From Dickeya aquatica (GTDB lineage Bacteria > Pseudomonadota > Gammaproteobacteria > Enterobacterales > Enterobacteriaceae), in contig NZ_LT615367.1 of NCBI RefSeq assembly GCF_900095885.1, forward strand, positions 3,348,001 through 3,412,000: 64,000 bases of DNA. The letters run 5' to 3'. The stretch's first letter is position 1. The number at the start of each line of letters is the position of its first letter. Shown one piece after another: positions 19,367-28,549 of the stretch. Made by a program: the position numbers and the translations under genes. Below the pieces are notes generated by a model, which was not told the origin of the DNA, searched no databases, and worked only from the letters and a program-made list of their open reading frames with translations.

Positions 19367-19615
19367 CGCTAATTATCCTTGTTTGGTTGTCCCGAAAAAA
19401 GAATAGTAGACATCACTCCAGGCTACCACGGTGGTTCGGCTATTTTTCAACAGCAGAAAGATTGACGCGGGCAGGCGCATTAAATCAGCGGGGCTAATAA
19501 CCGCAACAACGTCGGTAAAGAAATTTAGCGTTGAGCCAGCGCAGTTTGTGAGACAGAATAAATCTACCGATGTGGGAACAGTACACATGTGACAGTTGAA
19601 TGAGCACATTACGTA

Positions 19616-20281
19616 ATGGTTAATATTATTAAGACCAGTCAACCTCTCGCCGTCTTTGACTTTGATGGCACACTGACCAAGCGAGACAGCTTTGTCCCTT
19701 TTTTGTGTTTTGCCTTTGGGAAACGCGTATTTGCCCGGCGTCTTGTCCGTCTGGTTATCCCCACACTCAAATTTATTGGGCGCAGGATGACACGGGATGA
19801 ACTTAAAGCGGCCCTGATCCACACCTTTCTTACCGGCATTGAGGCCCGCTGGGTTGAAAGTAAAGCGGTTGATTTCTGTGAGCAATACTGGACCCGTCTG
19901 ATGCGCCCTTCCGGCCTCATTGGCGTGGCATCTCAGGTTAACGCGGGAGCCATTGTGACAATCTGCTCGGCTTCGCCTGCAATAGTGCTGAAACCCTTCG
20001 CAGAAAAATTAGGAATAGGTTTAATAGGGACAAATTTAGAAGTTAAAGATGGCGTGCTGACAGGCCGCATCAGTGGCTACAATTGCCGGTGTGCCCAGAA
20101 GGTGTCGAGACTGGAGGCTGAGTATGGGCCACTGTCTGCATATCATCTGCGTGCATGGGGTGACACCCGTGGTGATTATGAAATGCTGGCGGCAGCCCAG
20201 GAACCTTACTGGCGACATTTTCACCGCCCTTGGGAAAAACGCAATCCCCCGGCTACCAAAATCAAAGACGTTCTGAAATAA
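19616..20281 (+). CDS. HAD-superfamily hydrolase, subfamily IB
   Basis: Predicted phosphatase. The 221-residue protein has motif I LAVFDFDGTLTKRDSFVPF at the N-terminus (nucleophile Asp17), motif II in TICSASPAIVLKPFA (Ser), a distal lysine (CAQKVSRLEAEYG) and motif IV in RAWGDTRGDYEMLAAA. This is the SerB/PgpC-like HAD-IB layout of enzymes acting on phosphoserine, phosphatidylglycerophosphate or histidinol phosphate. The substrate is unknown. It lies among decayed mobile DNA beside the ter genes and is distinct from the HAD enzyme inside the ter biosynthetic operon. Confidence 0.88.
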   Translation: MVNIIKTSQPLAVFDFDGTLTKRDSFVPFLCFAFGKRVFARRLVRLVIPTLKFIGRRMTRDELKAALIHTFLTGIEARWVESKAVDFCEQYWTRLMRPSGLIGVASQVNAGAIVTICSASPAIVLKPFAEKLGIGLIGTNLEVKDGVLTGRISGYNCRCAQKVSRLEAEYGPLSAYHLRAWGDTRGDYEMLAAAQEPYWRHFHRPWEKRNPPATKIKDVLK

Positions 20282-20353
20282 CACAACATGCAGCCATTTC
20301 AGTGTGTCGCTTAAAACTAGCAAGCCCCCGATATCGGAGGCTTCACACTGCGC

Positions 20354-20488
20354 GAGAATCCCTTCTTTTCTTGCCGCGGGATGCCAGTCACTCCATTCGT
20401 TGAGTAACACCTCGTAGCGCGATTCATCGCTTATCGTTGCAAAATCATCGTTCGGGAAGATGTGAGTGTTATCAATTCGGCGAACGGC
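20354..20488 (-). pseudogene. TerF-like (VWA) C-terminal remnant
   Basis: The minus-strand frame reads RRIDNTHIFPNDDFATISDE followed by SRYEVLLNEWSDWHPAARKE and GIL. This resembles the C-terminus of TerF/TerX-type von Willebrand A proteins (VDN-FF-ISD-LY-LLNEF-W-AAR-GIL), as I remember that family. Upstream the frame is closed by stops, and the rest of a VWA domain is missing. It sits directly downstream of terE, where terF lies in other ter operons. This suggests terF has been lost by deletion here. Confidence 0.5.
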
Positions 20489-20593
20489 TGTCCGTCAGCT
20501 TTACGGGAACCGATATGAACACAAGGGAGGACACATCACTACCATAACTTGTCGCTAACGGTTTGATGCTATTCGGGAAAGGTCACTTTTTAT

Positions 20594-20623
20594 AAAAAGC
20601 CCCGGTGTTTTACCAGCGGGGCT
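20594..20623 (-). terminator. Terminator of the terZABCDE operon
   Basis: On the minus strand AGCCCCG-loop-CGGGGCT is followed by TTTTTATA, 18 bp after the terE stop codon. Its position indicates that the transcription unit now ends at terE. Confidence 0.88.
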
Positions 20624-20641
20624 ATCAGGCTTAGATGAACG

Positions 20642-21217
20642 TTAAATGTTCACGCCATGCTGTGAAGCCAGTGCGGATAATCCACCCGCAAAGCCCTGGC
20701 CTACCGCTTTGAATTTCCACTCGGCGTTGTGGCGATACAGTTCACCAAACACCATTGCGGTTTCGGTAGAGGCATCTTCTGATAAGTCGAAACGCGCAAT
20801 TTCGGTGCCGTTATCGTTGTTAAATATGCGGATATAGCTGTTGTTGACCATACCGAAGTTTTGTTTACGCGCTTCTGCATCATAAATGGTCACAGCAAAC
20901 ACCAGCTTTTTCACGTCAGCAGGGATTTTAGCCAGATCAATTTTGAGCTGTTCATCATCACCTTCACCTTCGCCGGTACGGTTATCACCCATGTGGGTTA
21001 CGGAACCGCAGGTACTGGTTTTGTTATTGAAGAAAATAAAGGACGCGTCGGAAATGACTTTACCGTTCTCCCCAACCATGAAGACCGATGAGTCAAGGTC
21101 AAAATCGGTACCGTCCGTCACGCGAGCATCCCAGCCAAGGCCCGCCATAGCGACATTCATCGTCGGAGCTTCTTTCGTTAAGGAGACATTGCCGCCTTTA
21201 ATCAGAGATACAGCCAT
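20642..21217 (-). CDS. terE: Tellurium resistance protein TerE (TerD family)
   Basis: TerD-family calcium-binding stress protein; the ter operon gives tellurite resistance and affects phage and colicin sensitivity. From ATG 21217 ([20 protein letters not shown]) the product is 191 residues, the length of known TerE. It has the family's [23 protein letters not shown] calcium-site segment and the [20 protein letters not shown] tail. An in-frame ATG ten codons upstream is rejected. TerE and TerD are clear paralogues, separated by 85 bp. Confidence 0.95.
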   Translation of the reverse strand: MAVSLIKGGNVSLTKEAPTMNVAMAGLGWDARVTDGTDFDLDSSVFMVGENGKVISDASFIFFNNKTSTCGSVTHMGDNRTGEGEGDDEQLKIDLAKIPADVKKLVFAVTIYDAEARKQNFGMVNNSYIRIFNNDNGTEIARFDLSEDASTETAMVFGELYRHNAEWKFKAVGQGFAGGLSALASQHGVNI

Positions 21218-21302
21218 TTTTAAACCCTTGTAATAAGAAAGATTCACAATAAGCAGGCGGCAGGCACCGCCTGTTTAGTCCCAAAAAAGTTACGCTTAAC
21301 TA

Positions 21303-21881
21303 TTAAGAAGCGTTGATACCGTACTGAGCACAAACAGACGCCAGGCCACCGGCGTAACCCTGGCCGACGGCACGGAATTTCCATTCCGTGTTGTGGCGAT
21401 ACAGCTCGCCAAATAGCATGGCAGTTTCCGTGGACGCGTCTTCAGTCAGGTCATAACGAGCCACTTCCTGCTGGTTATCATCATTGACCAGACGAATGAA
21501 CGCACCGGAAACCTGACCGAAACTCTGACGACGGGCCGCTGCATCATGGATTGTCACGACAAAAACTATCTTGTCTACGTCAGCCGGGATCTGGTCAAGC
21601 TTGATTTTCAGGGCTTCATCATCGCCGTCGCCTTCACCGGTGCGGTTATCGCCGGTGTGCAGCACAGAACCATCCGAGGATTTCAGATTGTTGTAGAAAA
21701 TGAAATCTGAATCACCGCGTACTTTACCCGCGCTATTGAGCAGGAATGCAGAAGCATCAAGGTCAAAGTCCTGACCGTCGGTAGAGCGAGCATCCCACCC
21801 GAGTCCGACAAGCATGTTTTTCATTGTTGGAGCTTCTTTACTTAAAGAAACATTCCCACCTTTAGAAAGAGAAACACCCAT
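21303..21881 (-). CDS. terD: Tellurium resistance protein TerD
   Basis: 192 residues, as in known TerD. It begins [20 protein letters not shown] and carries [19 protein letters not shown], the acidic calcium-binding [12 protein letters not shown] and the shared [20 protein letters not shown] end. TerD-family proteins bind Ca2+ and are thought to work at the membrane with TerC. It is fifth in terZABCDE, about 50 bp after terC. Confidence 0.96.
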   Translation of the reverse strand: MGVSLSKGGNVSLSKEAPTMKNMLVGLGWDARSTDGQDFDLDASAFLLNSAGKVRGDSDFIFYNNLKSSDGSVLHTGDNRTGEGDGDDEALKIKLDQIPADVDKIVFVVTIHDAAARRQSFGQVSGAFIRLVNDDNQQEVARYDLTEDASTETAMLFGELYRHNTEWKFRAVGQGYAGGLASVCAQYGINAS

Positions 21882-21933
21882 ATTCCTATCCTCGATTGTT
21901 AACGTTAATAGTTAAAGTGAAGGTTGTGGGGAA

Positions 21934-22977
21934 TTACCCCTCTTTGCCTTCCTCAGCATCAGGTTTTCCAGGGAACAACACGCTGCCAATAATACCCACG
22001 GCCAACACGCCCAGCACCACGAAGAGGCTCGCATTGGCTGAAATGCTGTAGCCATGATGCAACAGATGATCGCTTGCATTCAGCCCCAGCTTCACACCGA
22101 TGAAGAACAGCAACACGATCACTGCTTTTTCAAGGTGGACCAGGTACTGCTTGAGCGCTTCCAGAACAAAGTACATGGTACGCAGGCCCAGAATAGCGAA
22201 CATCATGGCGCTATAGACAATCAAGGGCTCACGGCTCACGGCGATAACCGCCGGCACCGAATCAAATGCAAACATCACATCCGACAGTTCAACAACGGCC
22301 AGGCACAACATCAGCGGGGTCGCATACAATGCGGCTTTACCCACACGCCCAACCTGGATGTCTTTGTTTTCAGGCTTTGCCAGCTCGATATCAACTTCCT
22401 TCTGGGTTAGCAGGAAAGCATGCCCTTTTAATTTCGGCCAGAGCGGGAAGAAGCGTTTCACCAGACGGTAAGCAATATGCTGAGAGTAATCTTCAATGGC
22501 ATCGTCGTCATCGTTGCTTTTCAGCATCATGACCGCCGTCCACAAGACGACTAGCGCAAAGACGATTTCGACCCACGGCCCCAACGTCAGCAGGCTGGCA
22601 CCAATGGCTACGAAGATCCCACGGAAAACAATAGCGCCAATGACCCCCCAGTAAAGTACACGGTGGCGAAGATTATCAGGCACTGCAAACCACGAGAAGA
22701 TAGCCATCATCACGAAGAGGTTATCCACGGACAGGACTTTCTCCAGCGCATAGCCGGTAACAAACAGGCTGGCAACCTCAGCACCGTGATGAATGTAGAG
22801 GAAACCGGCGAAGGCCATCGCCACCACTATCCAGAACACGGTCCACAGTGCAGCATTCTTTAAAGAAATCGGCTTGTCATGACGGTGCATAAACAGGTCG
22901 ATAAAGATGGCTCCGACAGCCAGCAAGACAAAAACGATGACCGTCTCTGCCGGGAAACCAAGATGCGTAGATACCAT
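21934..22977 (-). CDS. terC: Tellurium resistance membrane protein TerC
   Basis: Integral inner-membrane protein and organising centre of the Ter system; the wider TerC family also includes manganese exporters. The 347-residue product has nine or so hydrophobic segments, the acidic membrane motif EKVLSVDNLFVMMAIF and the second one VVELSDVMFAFDSVPAVIAV, whose Asp and Glu residues are typical of the family. A central cytoplasmic linker with a DDDDAIEDYSQH segment is present as in plasmid TerC (346). Confidence 0.96.
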   Translation of the reverse strand: MVSTHLGFPAETVIVFVLLAVGAIFIDLFMHRHDKPISLKNAALWTVFWIVVAMAFAGFLYIHHGAEVASLFVTGYALEKVLSVDNLFVMMAIFSWFAVPDNLRHRVLYWGVIGAIVFRGIFVAIGASLLTLGPWVEIVFALVVLWTAVMMLKSNDDDDAIEDYSQHIAYRLVKRFFPLWPKLKGHAFLLTQKEVDIELAKPENKDIQVGRVGKAALYATPLMLCLAVVELSDVMFAFDSVPAVIAVSREPLIVYSAMMFAILGLRTMYFVLEALKQYLVHLEKAVIVLLFFIGVKLGLNASDHLLHHGYSISANASLFVVLGVLAVGIIGSVLFPGKPDAEEGKEG

Positions 22978-23002
22978 AATTAGCCCTTAAGCCAGAATGT
23001 CA

Positions 23003-23458
23003 TTAAAGGCCAAATTCAGCCGGAGTAAAGCCCAGAGCCTGTGCAATTTCACGCACAGCCGCCTGTTCAGCCAGATCGAAGTCGCCATCACTTTTCGCTA
23101 CGGCAATACCGACGCGCAGAGCCAGTTGTGCAGCCTCGGGCTGATCTTTCAGGGCAAGAATGTATTTCATGGTTTCGCCTTTGCCGATTTCGTAATCGAA
23201 ACTAAAGCTGGCCACCAGTTCATTGAAGAACGCAATCACCTCTTTGGTTTCGAACACTTTCAGTTCAGGCGATGCCTGAAGAAAGCCAATCATCTTCTGC
23301 TTTTCTTCCGAACTCACACCATCACTGGTAACCGCAATACGGGCACAAACGGCCACGGTGCCCTGCATGAATTTTTTGTTTTTAAAGCGTCCAACCTGTT
23401 TGATCAGTTCATCACGGCTGGCATTGAACGCGCCTTTTACTTTGTCGAAGAAACCCAT
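23003..23458 (-). CDS. terB: Tellurite resistance protein TerB
   Basis: Cytoplasmic all-helical metal-binding protein thought to associate with TerC at the membrane. Started at ATG 23458 (MGFFDKVKGAFNASRDELIK), it has the expected 151 residues; an in-frame ATG eight codons upstream lies within the end of terA. The acidic helix motif VAKSDGDFDLAEQAAVREI is the TerB metal site. It lies 24 bp after terA and 25 bp before terC. Confidence 0.95.
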   Translation of the reverse strand: MGFFDKVKGAFNASRDELIKQVGRFKNKKFMQGTVAVCARIAVTSDGVSSEEKQKMIGFLQASPELKVFETKEVIAFFNELVASFSFDYEIGKGETMKYILALKDQPEAAQLALRVGIAVAKSDGDFDLAEQAAVREIAQALGFTPAEFGL

Positions 23459-23482
23459 TATTTCACCCTCAGGATTTTGCAA

Positions 23483-24649
23483 TTATTTTGAACCGGCAGA
23501 CCAGCGGAAGCCCCAGCCCAGCGCTTTATCCATGTCTTGATGACCACTGAAATACTGGTTGATTCGTTCAACCTTGATGGCTCCGTTTTCATTCACCAGA
23601 CGGGCAATTGCGCACATATTGTGGCGGTTAGACCCCTCCGTTAAACGTGTTTCTATCGGTGGCTGCCCGGGAATATGCAGCGTGACGACACCATCTGTTT
23701 TATCCCAGCTCGCGACGCCTTCGTAAATGAACGCATAGATAAGCACCTGGCGGATTTTCTTCCACTCACGACCGTTGACATGCAACCATTCACCGTCAGA
23801 CACCTGACCGGTACGATCATCACCCTGCAATTTGACGAAAGGTTCATCATTAAGCTGACCAAACCGGTTTCCAAGTGCCTGAACAACATTTTTGTCGCCG
23901 TCCTGGAGTTCAATAAACGCACCGAGATCCAAGTCAACCCCTTTAGTTTTACTGAACATACCACCGAACAGGCCGCCTGACGCCGCACTGCCCTGATTCC
24001 AGTTGAGGTTAATTTTGATTTCGCCAAAATTATCCTGCTTGGCAAGACTGATCGATGGCTTTTCTTTGGTCAGAGACACTTTGCTCAAGCTGATTTTTGC
24101 AGGCTCTGGTGCTGGCGTGCTGGCAGGGGCCGGCGTGCTGGCGGGTGTAGTATCGTCTGAAATGTCTACCCCGAAATGCTCCGCCAGTGGTTTCAGCCCA
24201 CCGTTGAAACCTTGTGCGACAAAGCGGAATTTCCACTCTGCATTACGACGATAAATTTCGCCGAGGATCAGCGCCGCTTCCTGACGACCAGACACATCCA
24301 CATTACCGGACAACAAAACATCGCCGTTAAGTTCAACCTGAATGGAGAGATGTTTCAGACCCGAGAGCGTCATGTTTCCATCACAGGTTGCGGTGAAAGC
24401 CAGTTTTTGCACTTCCGGGCGCAGACGGCTGATATCAACGGTAAAAGCGGTATCTGTACCGGCACCGGATAGCGTTATAGAAGCATCATCATTGACCGGC
24501 TGCCCGTAAAACACCATATCCGAATCGCCCTGCACTTTGCCTGATGCATAAAGACGGAACGAAGAGGCATCAACAGGGATGCCAGAAAGAACACGCACCG
24601 TCAGGATCTGTGAGGGTACGGGGGCATTGCCCCCTGGAGTCATAGTCAT
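23483..24649 (-). CDS. terA: Tellurium resistance protein TerA
   Basis: 388-residue two-domain protein. Its N-terminal half is TerD-like (SSFRLYASGKVQGDSDMVFY, RRNAEWKFRFVAQGFNGGLK). A proline/alanine linker with repeated TPAPAS units follows (about residues 168-185), then a C-terminal domain containing GVDLDLGAFIELQDG, VKLQGDDRTGQVSDGEWL and RHNMCAIARLVN. The linker repeats are short and could vary in number between strains. terZ ends on the A of this start codon (1-base overlap), so the two are coupled. Confidence 0.94.
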   Translation of the reverse strand: MTMTPGGNAPVPSQILTVRVLSGIPVDASSFRLYASGKVQGDSDMVFYGQPVNDDASITLSGAGTDTAFTVDISRLRPEVQKLAFTATCDGNMTLSGLKHLSIQVELNGDVLLSGNVDVSGRQEAALILGEIYRRNAEWKFRFVAQGFNGGLKPLAEHFGVDISDDTTPASTPAPASTPAPEPAKISLSKVSLTKEKPSISLAKQDNFGEIKINLNWNQGSAASGGLFGGMFSKTKGVDLDLGAFIELQDGDKNVVQALGNRFGQLNDEPFVKLQGDDRTGQVSDGEWLHVNGREWKKIRQVLIYAFIYEGVASWDKTDGVVTLHIPGQPPIETRLTEGSNRHNMCAIARLVNENGAIKVERINQYFSGHQDMDKALGWGFRWSAGSK

Positions 24650-25236
24650 TACCGCACCACCGTGGCAATAATGTCAGCATGCATATCGTCAATCGTTCGG
24701 CCGGTTGAGGCTTTACCGTGAGCGGTGAAGTCCCAGTTACCGCCATTGCGTGCTAAAGACGCAATGATAATGCCAGTGTGAGAACCCTGCTCGGTCAGTT
24801 GATAACGGGCCAGTTCTTTGCGGGACTGATCGACCACGCGGCAAAAAGCATTATCGACTTCATTAAAGGTTTGCCCACGGAAGCTGTTTACCGTTAAGGC
24901 AAGGTATTCAACTTGTGCAGGTAAACGGGTCAGGTCTACGGTGATCACTTCATCATCGCCATCGCCTTCACCAGTCAGGTTATCCCCCTGATGAACAACG
25001 GAACCACAACTTGATTTCAGCTTACGGAACCAGATGGTATCGAGAGTTTTACCGGCACGGTCTAACAGAACGCATCCTGCATCTAAATCAATGGAATCGC
25101 TGCCACCACCCAGAAGGCCACTTAAAAATCCTTTTTTCTTTTTCAAAGGATCCCAGCCTAAACCGAATTGAAGCTGGTTTAATGACGACGTTTCTTTACT
25201 GAGTGAAACAGTTTGGTTTTTGCTTAATGAAACCAT
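24649..25236 (-). CDS. terZ: Tellurium resistance protein TerZ (TerD family)
   Basis: First gene of the terZABCDE operon. The 195-residue TerD-family protein begins MVSLSKNQTVSLSKETSSLN, has GLGWDPLKKKKGF with a Gly-rich insertion (LSGLLGGGSDSID) typical of TerZ, and the calcium motif [14 protein letters not shown]. It diverges from the ATP-grasp gene of the partner operon across a 324-bp AT-rich region. Confidence 0.95.
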   Translation of the reverse strand: MVSLSKNQTVSLSKETSSLNQLQFGLGWDPLKKKKGFLSGLLGGGSDSIDLDAGCVLLDRAGKTLDTIWFRKLKSSCGSVVHQGDNLTGEGDGDDEVITVDLTRLPAQVEYLALTVNSFRGQTFNEVDNAFCRVVDQSRKELARYQLTEQGSHTGIIIASLARNGGNWDFTAHGKASTGRTIDDMHADIIATVVR

Positions 25237-25560
25237 TATTTATTCCTTCAGAGATAGGTTAAGTCATTATTTTTTTAAATCAAAAATTCTTGCACTTAAA
25301 AATCATATCATGACGAAGTTTAACAACAACCCACATTTCACACCCACAGAGAGGGTAACAAAATATATAATTGATTTAAAAGTATATTTATTTTTTTATT
25401 TACATTTATTGACGCAATAAACTCCGCATACCCAGCCCGGGCGTTCCTCAACTTTACACAGGGCAGATTTAATCATGTTATGATTGACATACAAAGCATA
25501 CCTCCCTAGACTGCCACGTTAAACTCTCTCTCCCCTCTCATTCCGGGAAAATTAAATCTA
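25237..25560. promoter_or_regulatory. Divergent promoter region of the two ter operons
   Basis: A 324-bp AT-rich region between terZ (minus) and the ATP-grasp gene (plus). It has long T and A tracts around 25260-25300 and 25375-25410, as expected for promoters and curved or H-NS-bound DNA. TerW is known to bind the ter promoter region in characterised systems, so this is the likely TerW target. I could not assign specific -35/-10 boxes with confidence. Confidence 0.55.
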
Positions 25561-26643
25561 ATGGGTCAGACAATCTGGTTAATGGAAGGTTTATCTTCGC
25601 AGCGCGATATTATTTTAGGCATTAAAGATTTTTTTAAAAATACGAATAAAGCGGTTACCGTTATTGCCTCTCATCGCCACCATCGCAATGAAATACTTTC
25701 TTTGGCAGATATTGCACTGATTGAGCCTGCCGATGATGAACAGCGTCTGGATTTTATTACTACTACCGTAAAGCAATACGGTGTTCAGGCCCTTCATACT
25801 GGTCGCAACTGCCTGTGGTTTGAAACTCATCGTCAGCAAATTGAATCACTGGGTGTTTCCCTGACTACAGGTGCCACCAGCATCACAATGTTTGAGCTGG
25901 CAGATGACAAAGTCAGCTTTGCTCATGCCATGCAAGCCCGTGGTCTGGCAGTCGTGCCGTCACTACGTATTGAAAGTGCAGAAGAACTGCGTCACCAGAT
26001 AACCCGTAACAGCCTATCCGAAGGCGATAAAAAATCACTTTGCGTGAAGCCAGTCACCGGTATTTATGGCATGGGATTCTGGCGCTTTGATGACAACGCC
26101 ACACCGATGTCTGCGTTTGCCCACCCGGACAGCCGTAAAGTGCACCCGGAAGTGTATTTACACGCACTGGAACAGCAAGAGGCGTTTGAACCACTGGTTC
26201 TGATGCCGTACCTGCCAGGCCCTGAATATTCCGTCGATATGCTGGTGGAAAAAGGCAACGTTATTGCAGCCATCGCCCGCCGTAAAGAAGGTGCGTTGCA
26301 ATATCTTGAACAATCGGGTGCGGCCTATGAACTAAGTAAAGCATGCGCCCATATGATGCAAGCCGATGGACTGGTTAATGTGCAGACACGTAATAACGAT
26401 CAAGGCGAACCGGTTTTACTTGAAATCAATATGCGGCCGTCTGGCGGTATCGGTTATACCCGCCATAGCGGTGTCAACCTGCCCGCACTCTTTGCCTTGC
26501 GCCAGCTTGGTTTGATGGATGAAGCACAGGCAACATTGCTCGCCACAGACAGTTTCTCGCCAGCGATTGTCCGTTCCATGACCGACGTCATCCGGTACAA
26601 CCCAACGCTTGAGAATCTGCACGTCAGCGAAGGGAGCGCATGA
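25561..26643 (+). CDS. ATP-grasp enzyme of the Ter biosynthetic operon
   Basis: Predicted carboxylate-amine/thiol ligase. The 360-residue protein has an N-terminal preATP-grasp Rossmann part (VTVIASHRHHRNEIL), an ATP-binding core (SLCVKPVTGIYGMGFWRFDD) and the metal- and ATP-binding end EPVLLEINMRPSGGIGYTRH. Together with the following four genes it makes up the module that comparative genomics (Anantharaman, Iyer and Aravind) linked to a nucleoside-like metabolite in Ter systems. The substrate is unknown. Its stop overlaps the next start (ATGA). Confidence 0.88.
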   Translation: MGQTIWLMEGLSSQRDIILGIKDFFKNTNKAVTVIASHRHHRNEILSLADIALIEPADDEQRLDFITTTVKQYGVQALHTGRNCLWFETHRQQIESLGVSLTTGATSITMFELADDKVSFAHAMQARGLAVVPSLRIESAEELRHQITRNSLSEGDKKSLCVKPVTGIYGMGFWRFDDNATPMSAFAHPDSRKVHPEVYLHALEQQEAFEPLVLMPYLPGPEYSVDMLVEKGNVIAAIARRKEGALQYLEQSGAAYELSKACAHMMQADGLVNVQTRNNDQGEPVLLEINMRPSGGIGYTRHSGVNLPALFALRQLGLMDEAQATLLATDSFSPAIVRSMTDVIRYNPTLENLHVSEGSA

Positions 26644-27782
26644 CCATGCTGAATGGACTACCTGTCTACCGCAAAGCACTGTCCGGTGGCACCCTCACGG
26701 TCACTCCGACGGGTGGCACCTTGTCATTAGATTCACTGTTCGATATCGCCGAACGTCGTAATCCCAATCGGGCTTTTCTGTTTGTCAGCAAAGTGCTGGG
26801 GCGGCATATTCCGATTCCACCCGCGACGATGCGTTCAGCCTACCGGCAGCTCGCGCAGCAGCTTCCCGCTGACTTACCGCAGCCGGTGCTGTTTATCGGC
26901 ATGGCGGAAACGGCCGTCGGGCTGGGTGCCGGGGTTTTTGATGAGGCATTAACGCGTTTCGACGCCGCCGTCTACCTGACCTCAACCCGTCATCCCGTTG
27001 ATGGCGAGCTGATGTGTGAGTTTAAAGAAGACCACTCTCACGCGACGGACCATCTGCTCTACTACCCGGCCGACCCGGTGCTTCGGGCGCATGTCAGCAA
27101 CGCCCGTAGTCTGGTGCTGATTGATGACGAAGCGACGACGGGCAAGACATTTATTAATCTACTGGAGGCGCTGCGCACCGAGGCACAGCTGACAACAGTA
27201 GAGCGCGTCGTCACGGTAACGCTGACGGACTGGAGCGGAAACACCATCACAGAACGGTGCCCGCTGCCCGTTACACCGGTTTCTCTCGTGCAGGGTAACT
27301 GGCACTGGGAGAAAAAAGCCGATGCCCCCGTTCCTGTTATGCCTAATGTGAATGTCACCGCAGCAGGGAGTGTGGCGATAACGGGTAAACAAAGCTGGGG
27401 ACGGCTGGGTATGTCGTCATCGGCAAGCGATCTCGGCACAACCGTGACGGCATCAGCCGGAGAAAAAATCCTGGTGCTGGGTTCCGGGGAGTTTGTCTGG
27501 GAACCATTACTGCTGGCAGAGCGACTGGAAACCCAGGGGGCTGAGGTCAGGTTCAGTTGTACGACGCGATCCCCGATTTCCGTCGGTTTTGCCATCAAGT
27601 CAGCGATTGCCTTTACGGATAATTACGGACTGGGTATCCCGAATTTTGTCTATAACGTCGCCCATCAGCAATTTGACCGCGTTCTGTTGTGTATTGAAAC
27701 ACCGGCAGAGAGTGTCGATCCGGCCTTACTTGCCGCCTTAAATGCGGTCGCGCCCCTCGTAGAGGTGATCGTTTATGAATAA
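26640..27782 (+). CDS. Phosphoribosyltransferase with C-terminal TRSP domain
   Basis: The 380-residue protein has a PRTase core with the PRPP-binding loop SLVLIDDEATTGKTFINLLE around residues 158-177. The C-terminal domain carries the eponymous TRSP motif (RFSCTTRSPISVGFAI) and the segment KILVLGSGEFVWEPLLLAE. This PRTase-TRSP fusion is a hallmark of Ter-associated operons and is predicted to form a glycosidic bond on an unknown base. It overlaps both neighbours (4 bp upstream, 8 bp downstream), indicating one tightly coupled operon. Confidence 0.9.
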   Translation: MTMLNGLPVYRKALSGGTLTVTPTGGTLSLDSLFDIAERRNPNRAFLFVSKVLGRHIPIPPATMRSAYRQLAQQLPADLPQPVLFIGMAETAVGLGAGVFDEALTRFDAAVYLTSTRHPVDGELMCEFKEDHSHATDHLLYYPADPVLRAHVSNARSLVLIDDEATTGKTFINLLEALRTEAQLTTVERVVTVTLTDWSGNTITERCPLPVTPVSLVQGNWHWEKKADAPVPVMPNVNVTAAGSVAITGKQSWGRLGMSSSASDLGTTVTASAGEKILVLGSGEFVWEPLLLAERLETQGAEVRFSCTTRSPISVGFAIKSAIAFTDNYGLGIPNFVYNVAHQQFDRVLLCIETPAESVDPALLAALNAVAPLVEVIVYE

Positions 27783-28548
27783 GCCAGTGGTTCTCTCGGA
27801 TCTCGACGACACCCTTTTCCAGACTCGCCGAAAAATGGTCGATGAACTGGCGCTTGAACCCTACCGTCCAGGTGCCTTAGACCGTTCCATGAATGCCCGC
27901 AGTTTTATGACCGAAGAACAGTCTATGCTGGTTGACTGGCTGCTCGAACACGCAGATTTTATCCCAGTCACCGCACGGGGGACGCAAGAAATCGCCCGCG
28001 TAACCATTCCATTTCGCTCATGGGCCATCGTGACACACGGTGCAGTGATACTGACACCGGATGGAACACCGGACGATGAGTGGCAGGCACAGATGTTGGT
28101 TAACCTATCAGCATATAGAGATCAACTACTTACCTTACAACGTGACATTACCTTACTCATGGAAAAACGCGGTGTGAAAGGGTGGGCGCGAATCAACTAT
28201 GAATATGACAATACACCGGTGTATCTGGTGATGAAGCACACAGACAGCACCCGACTGGCAGAGCTTTATGCCCTTGGCGATGAAATCGAAGCCACCTTCC
28301 CGACGGCCGGTTTTTATATTCATCGCAACAGCAACAATATTGCCTGGTTACCGACACCGGTAGAAAAAGGGCTCGCAACCCAGTACCTGCTGAAAAAACT
28401 TCGCGCCGAGCGCGGCGTTTTTCCTGTTATTGGTCTGGGAGACAGCCTGAGTGACCATCGTTTCATGAAGCTGTGTAACTGGTTTGGCATGCCTCAACAG
28501 AGTCAATTTGCCCAACAAATCAGCCACCTCATTTTCAAAGAGAAATAA
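27775..28548 (+). CDS. HAD-superfamily phosphatase of the Ter biosynthetic operon
   Basis: 257 residues with HAD motif I VVLSDLDDTLFQTRRKM (nucleophile Asp9, acid/base Asp11), motif II in FIPVTARGTQEIAR (Thr), a Cof-type cap region and motif IV FPVIGLGDSLSDHRFMKL. Likely removes a phosphate from the pathway intermediate. It is read in overlap with the TRSP gene, with one base before the next start. Confidence 0.9.
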   Translation: MNKPVVLSDLDDTLFQTRRKMVDELALEPYRPGALDRSMNARSFMTEEQSMLVDWLLEHADFIPVTARGTQEIARVTIPFRSWAIVTHGAVILTPDGTPDDEWQAQMLVNLSAYRDQLLTLQRDITLLMEKRGVKGWARINYEYDNTPVYLVMKHTDSTRLAELYALGDEIEATFPTAGFYIHRNSNNIAWLPTPVEKGLATQYLLKKLRAERGVFPVIGLGDSLSDHRFMKLCNWFGMPQQSQFAQQISHLIFKEK

Positions 28549-28549
28549 C

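Noticed and set aside
28484..28549. Upstream extension of the PRTase-PELOTA gene
   Set aside because: The extension lies wholly inside the HAD gene; ATG 28550 directly follows the HAD stop and gives the family start.
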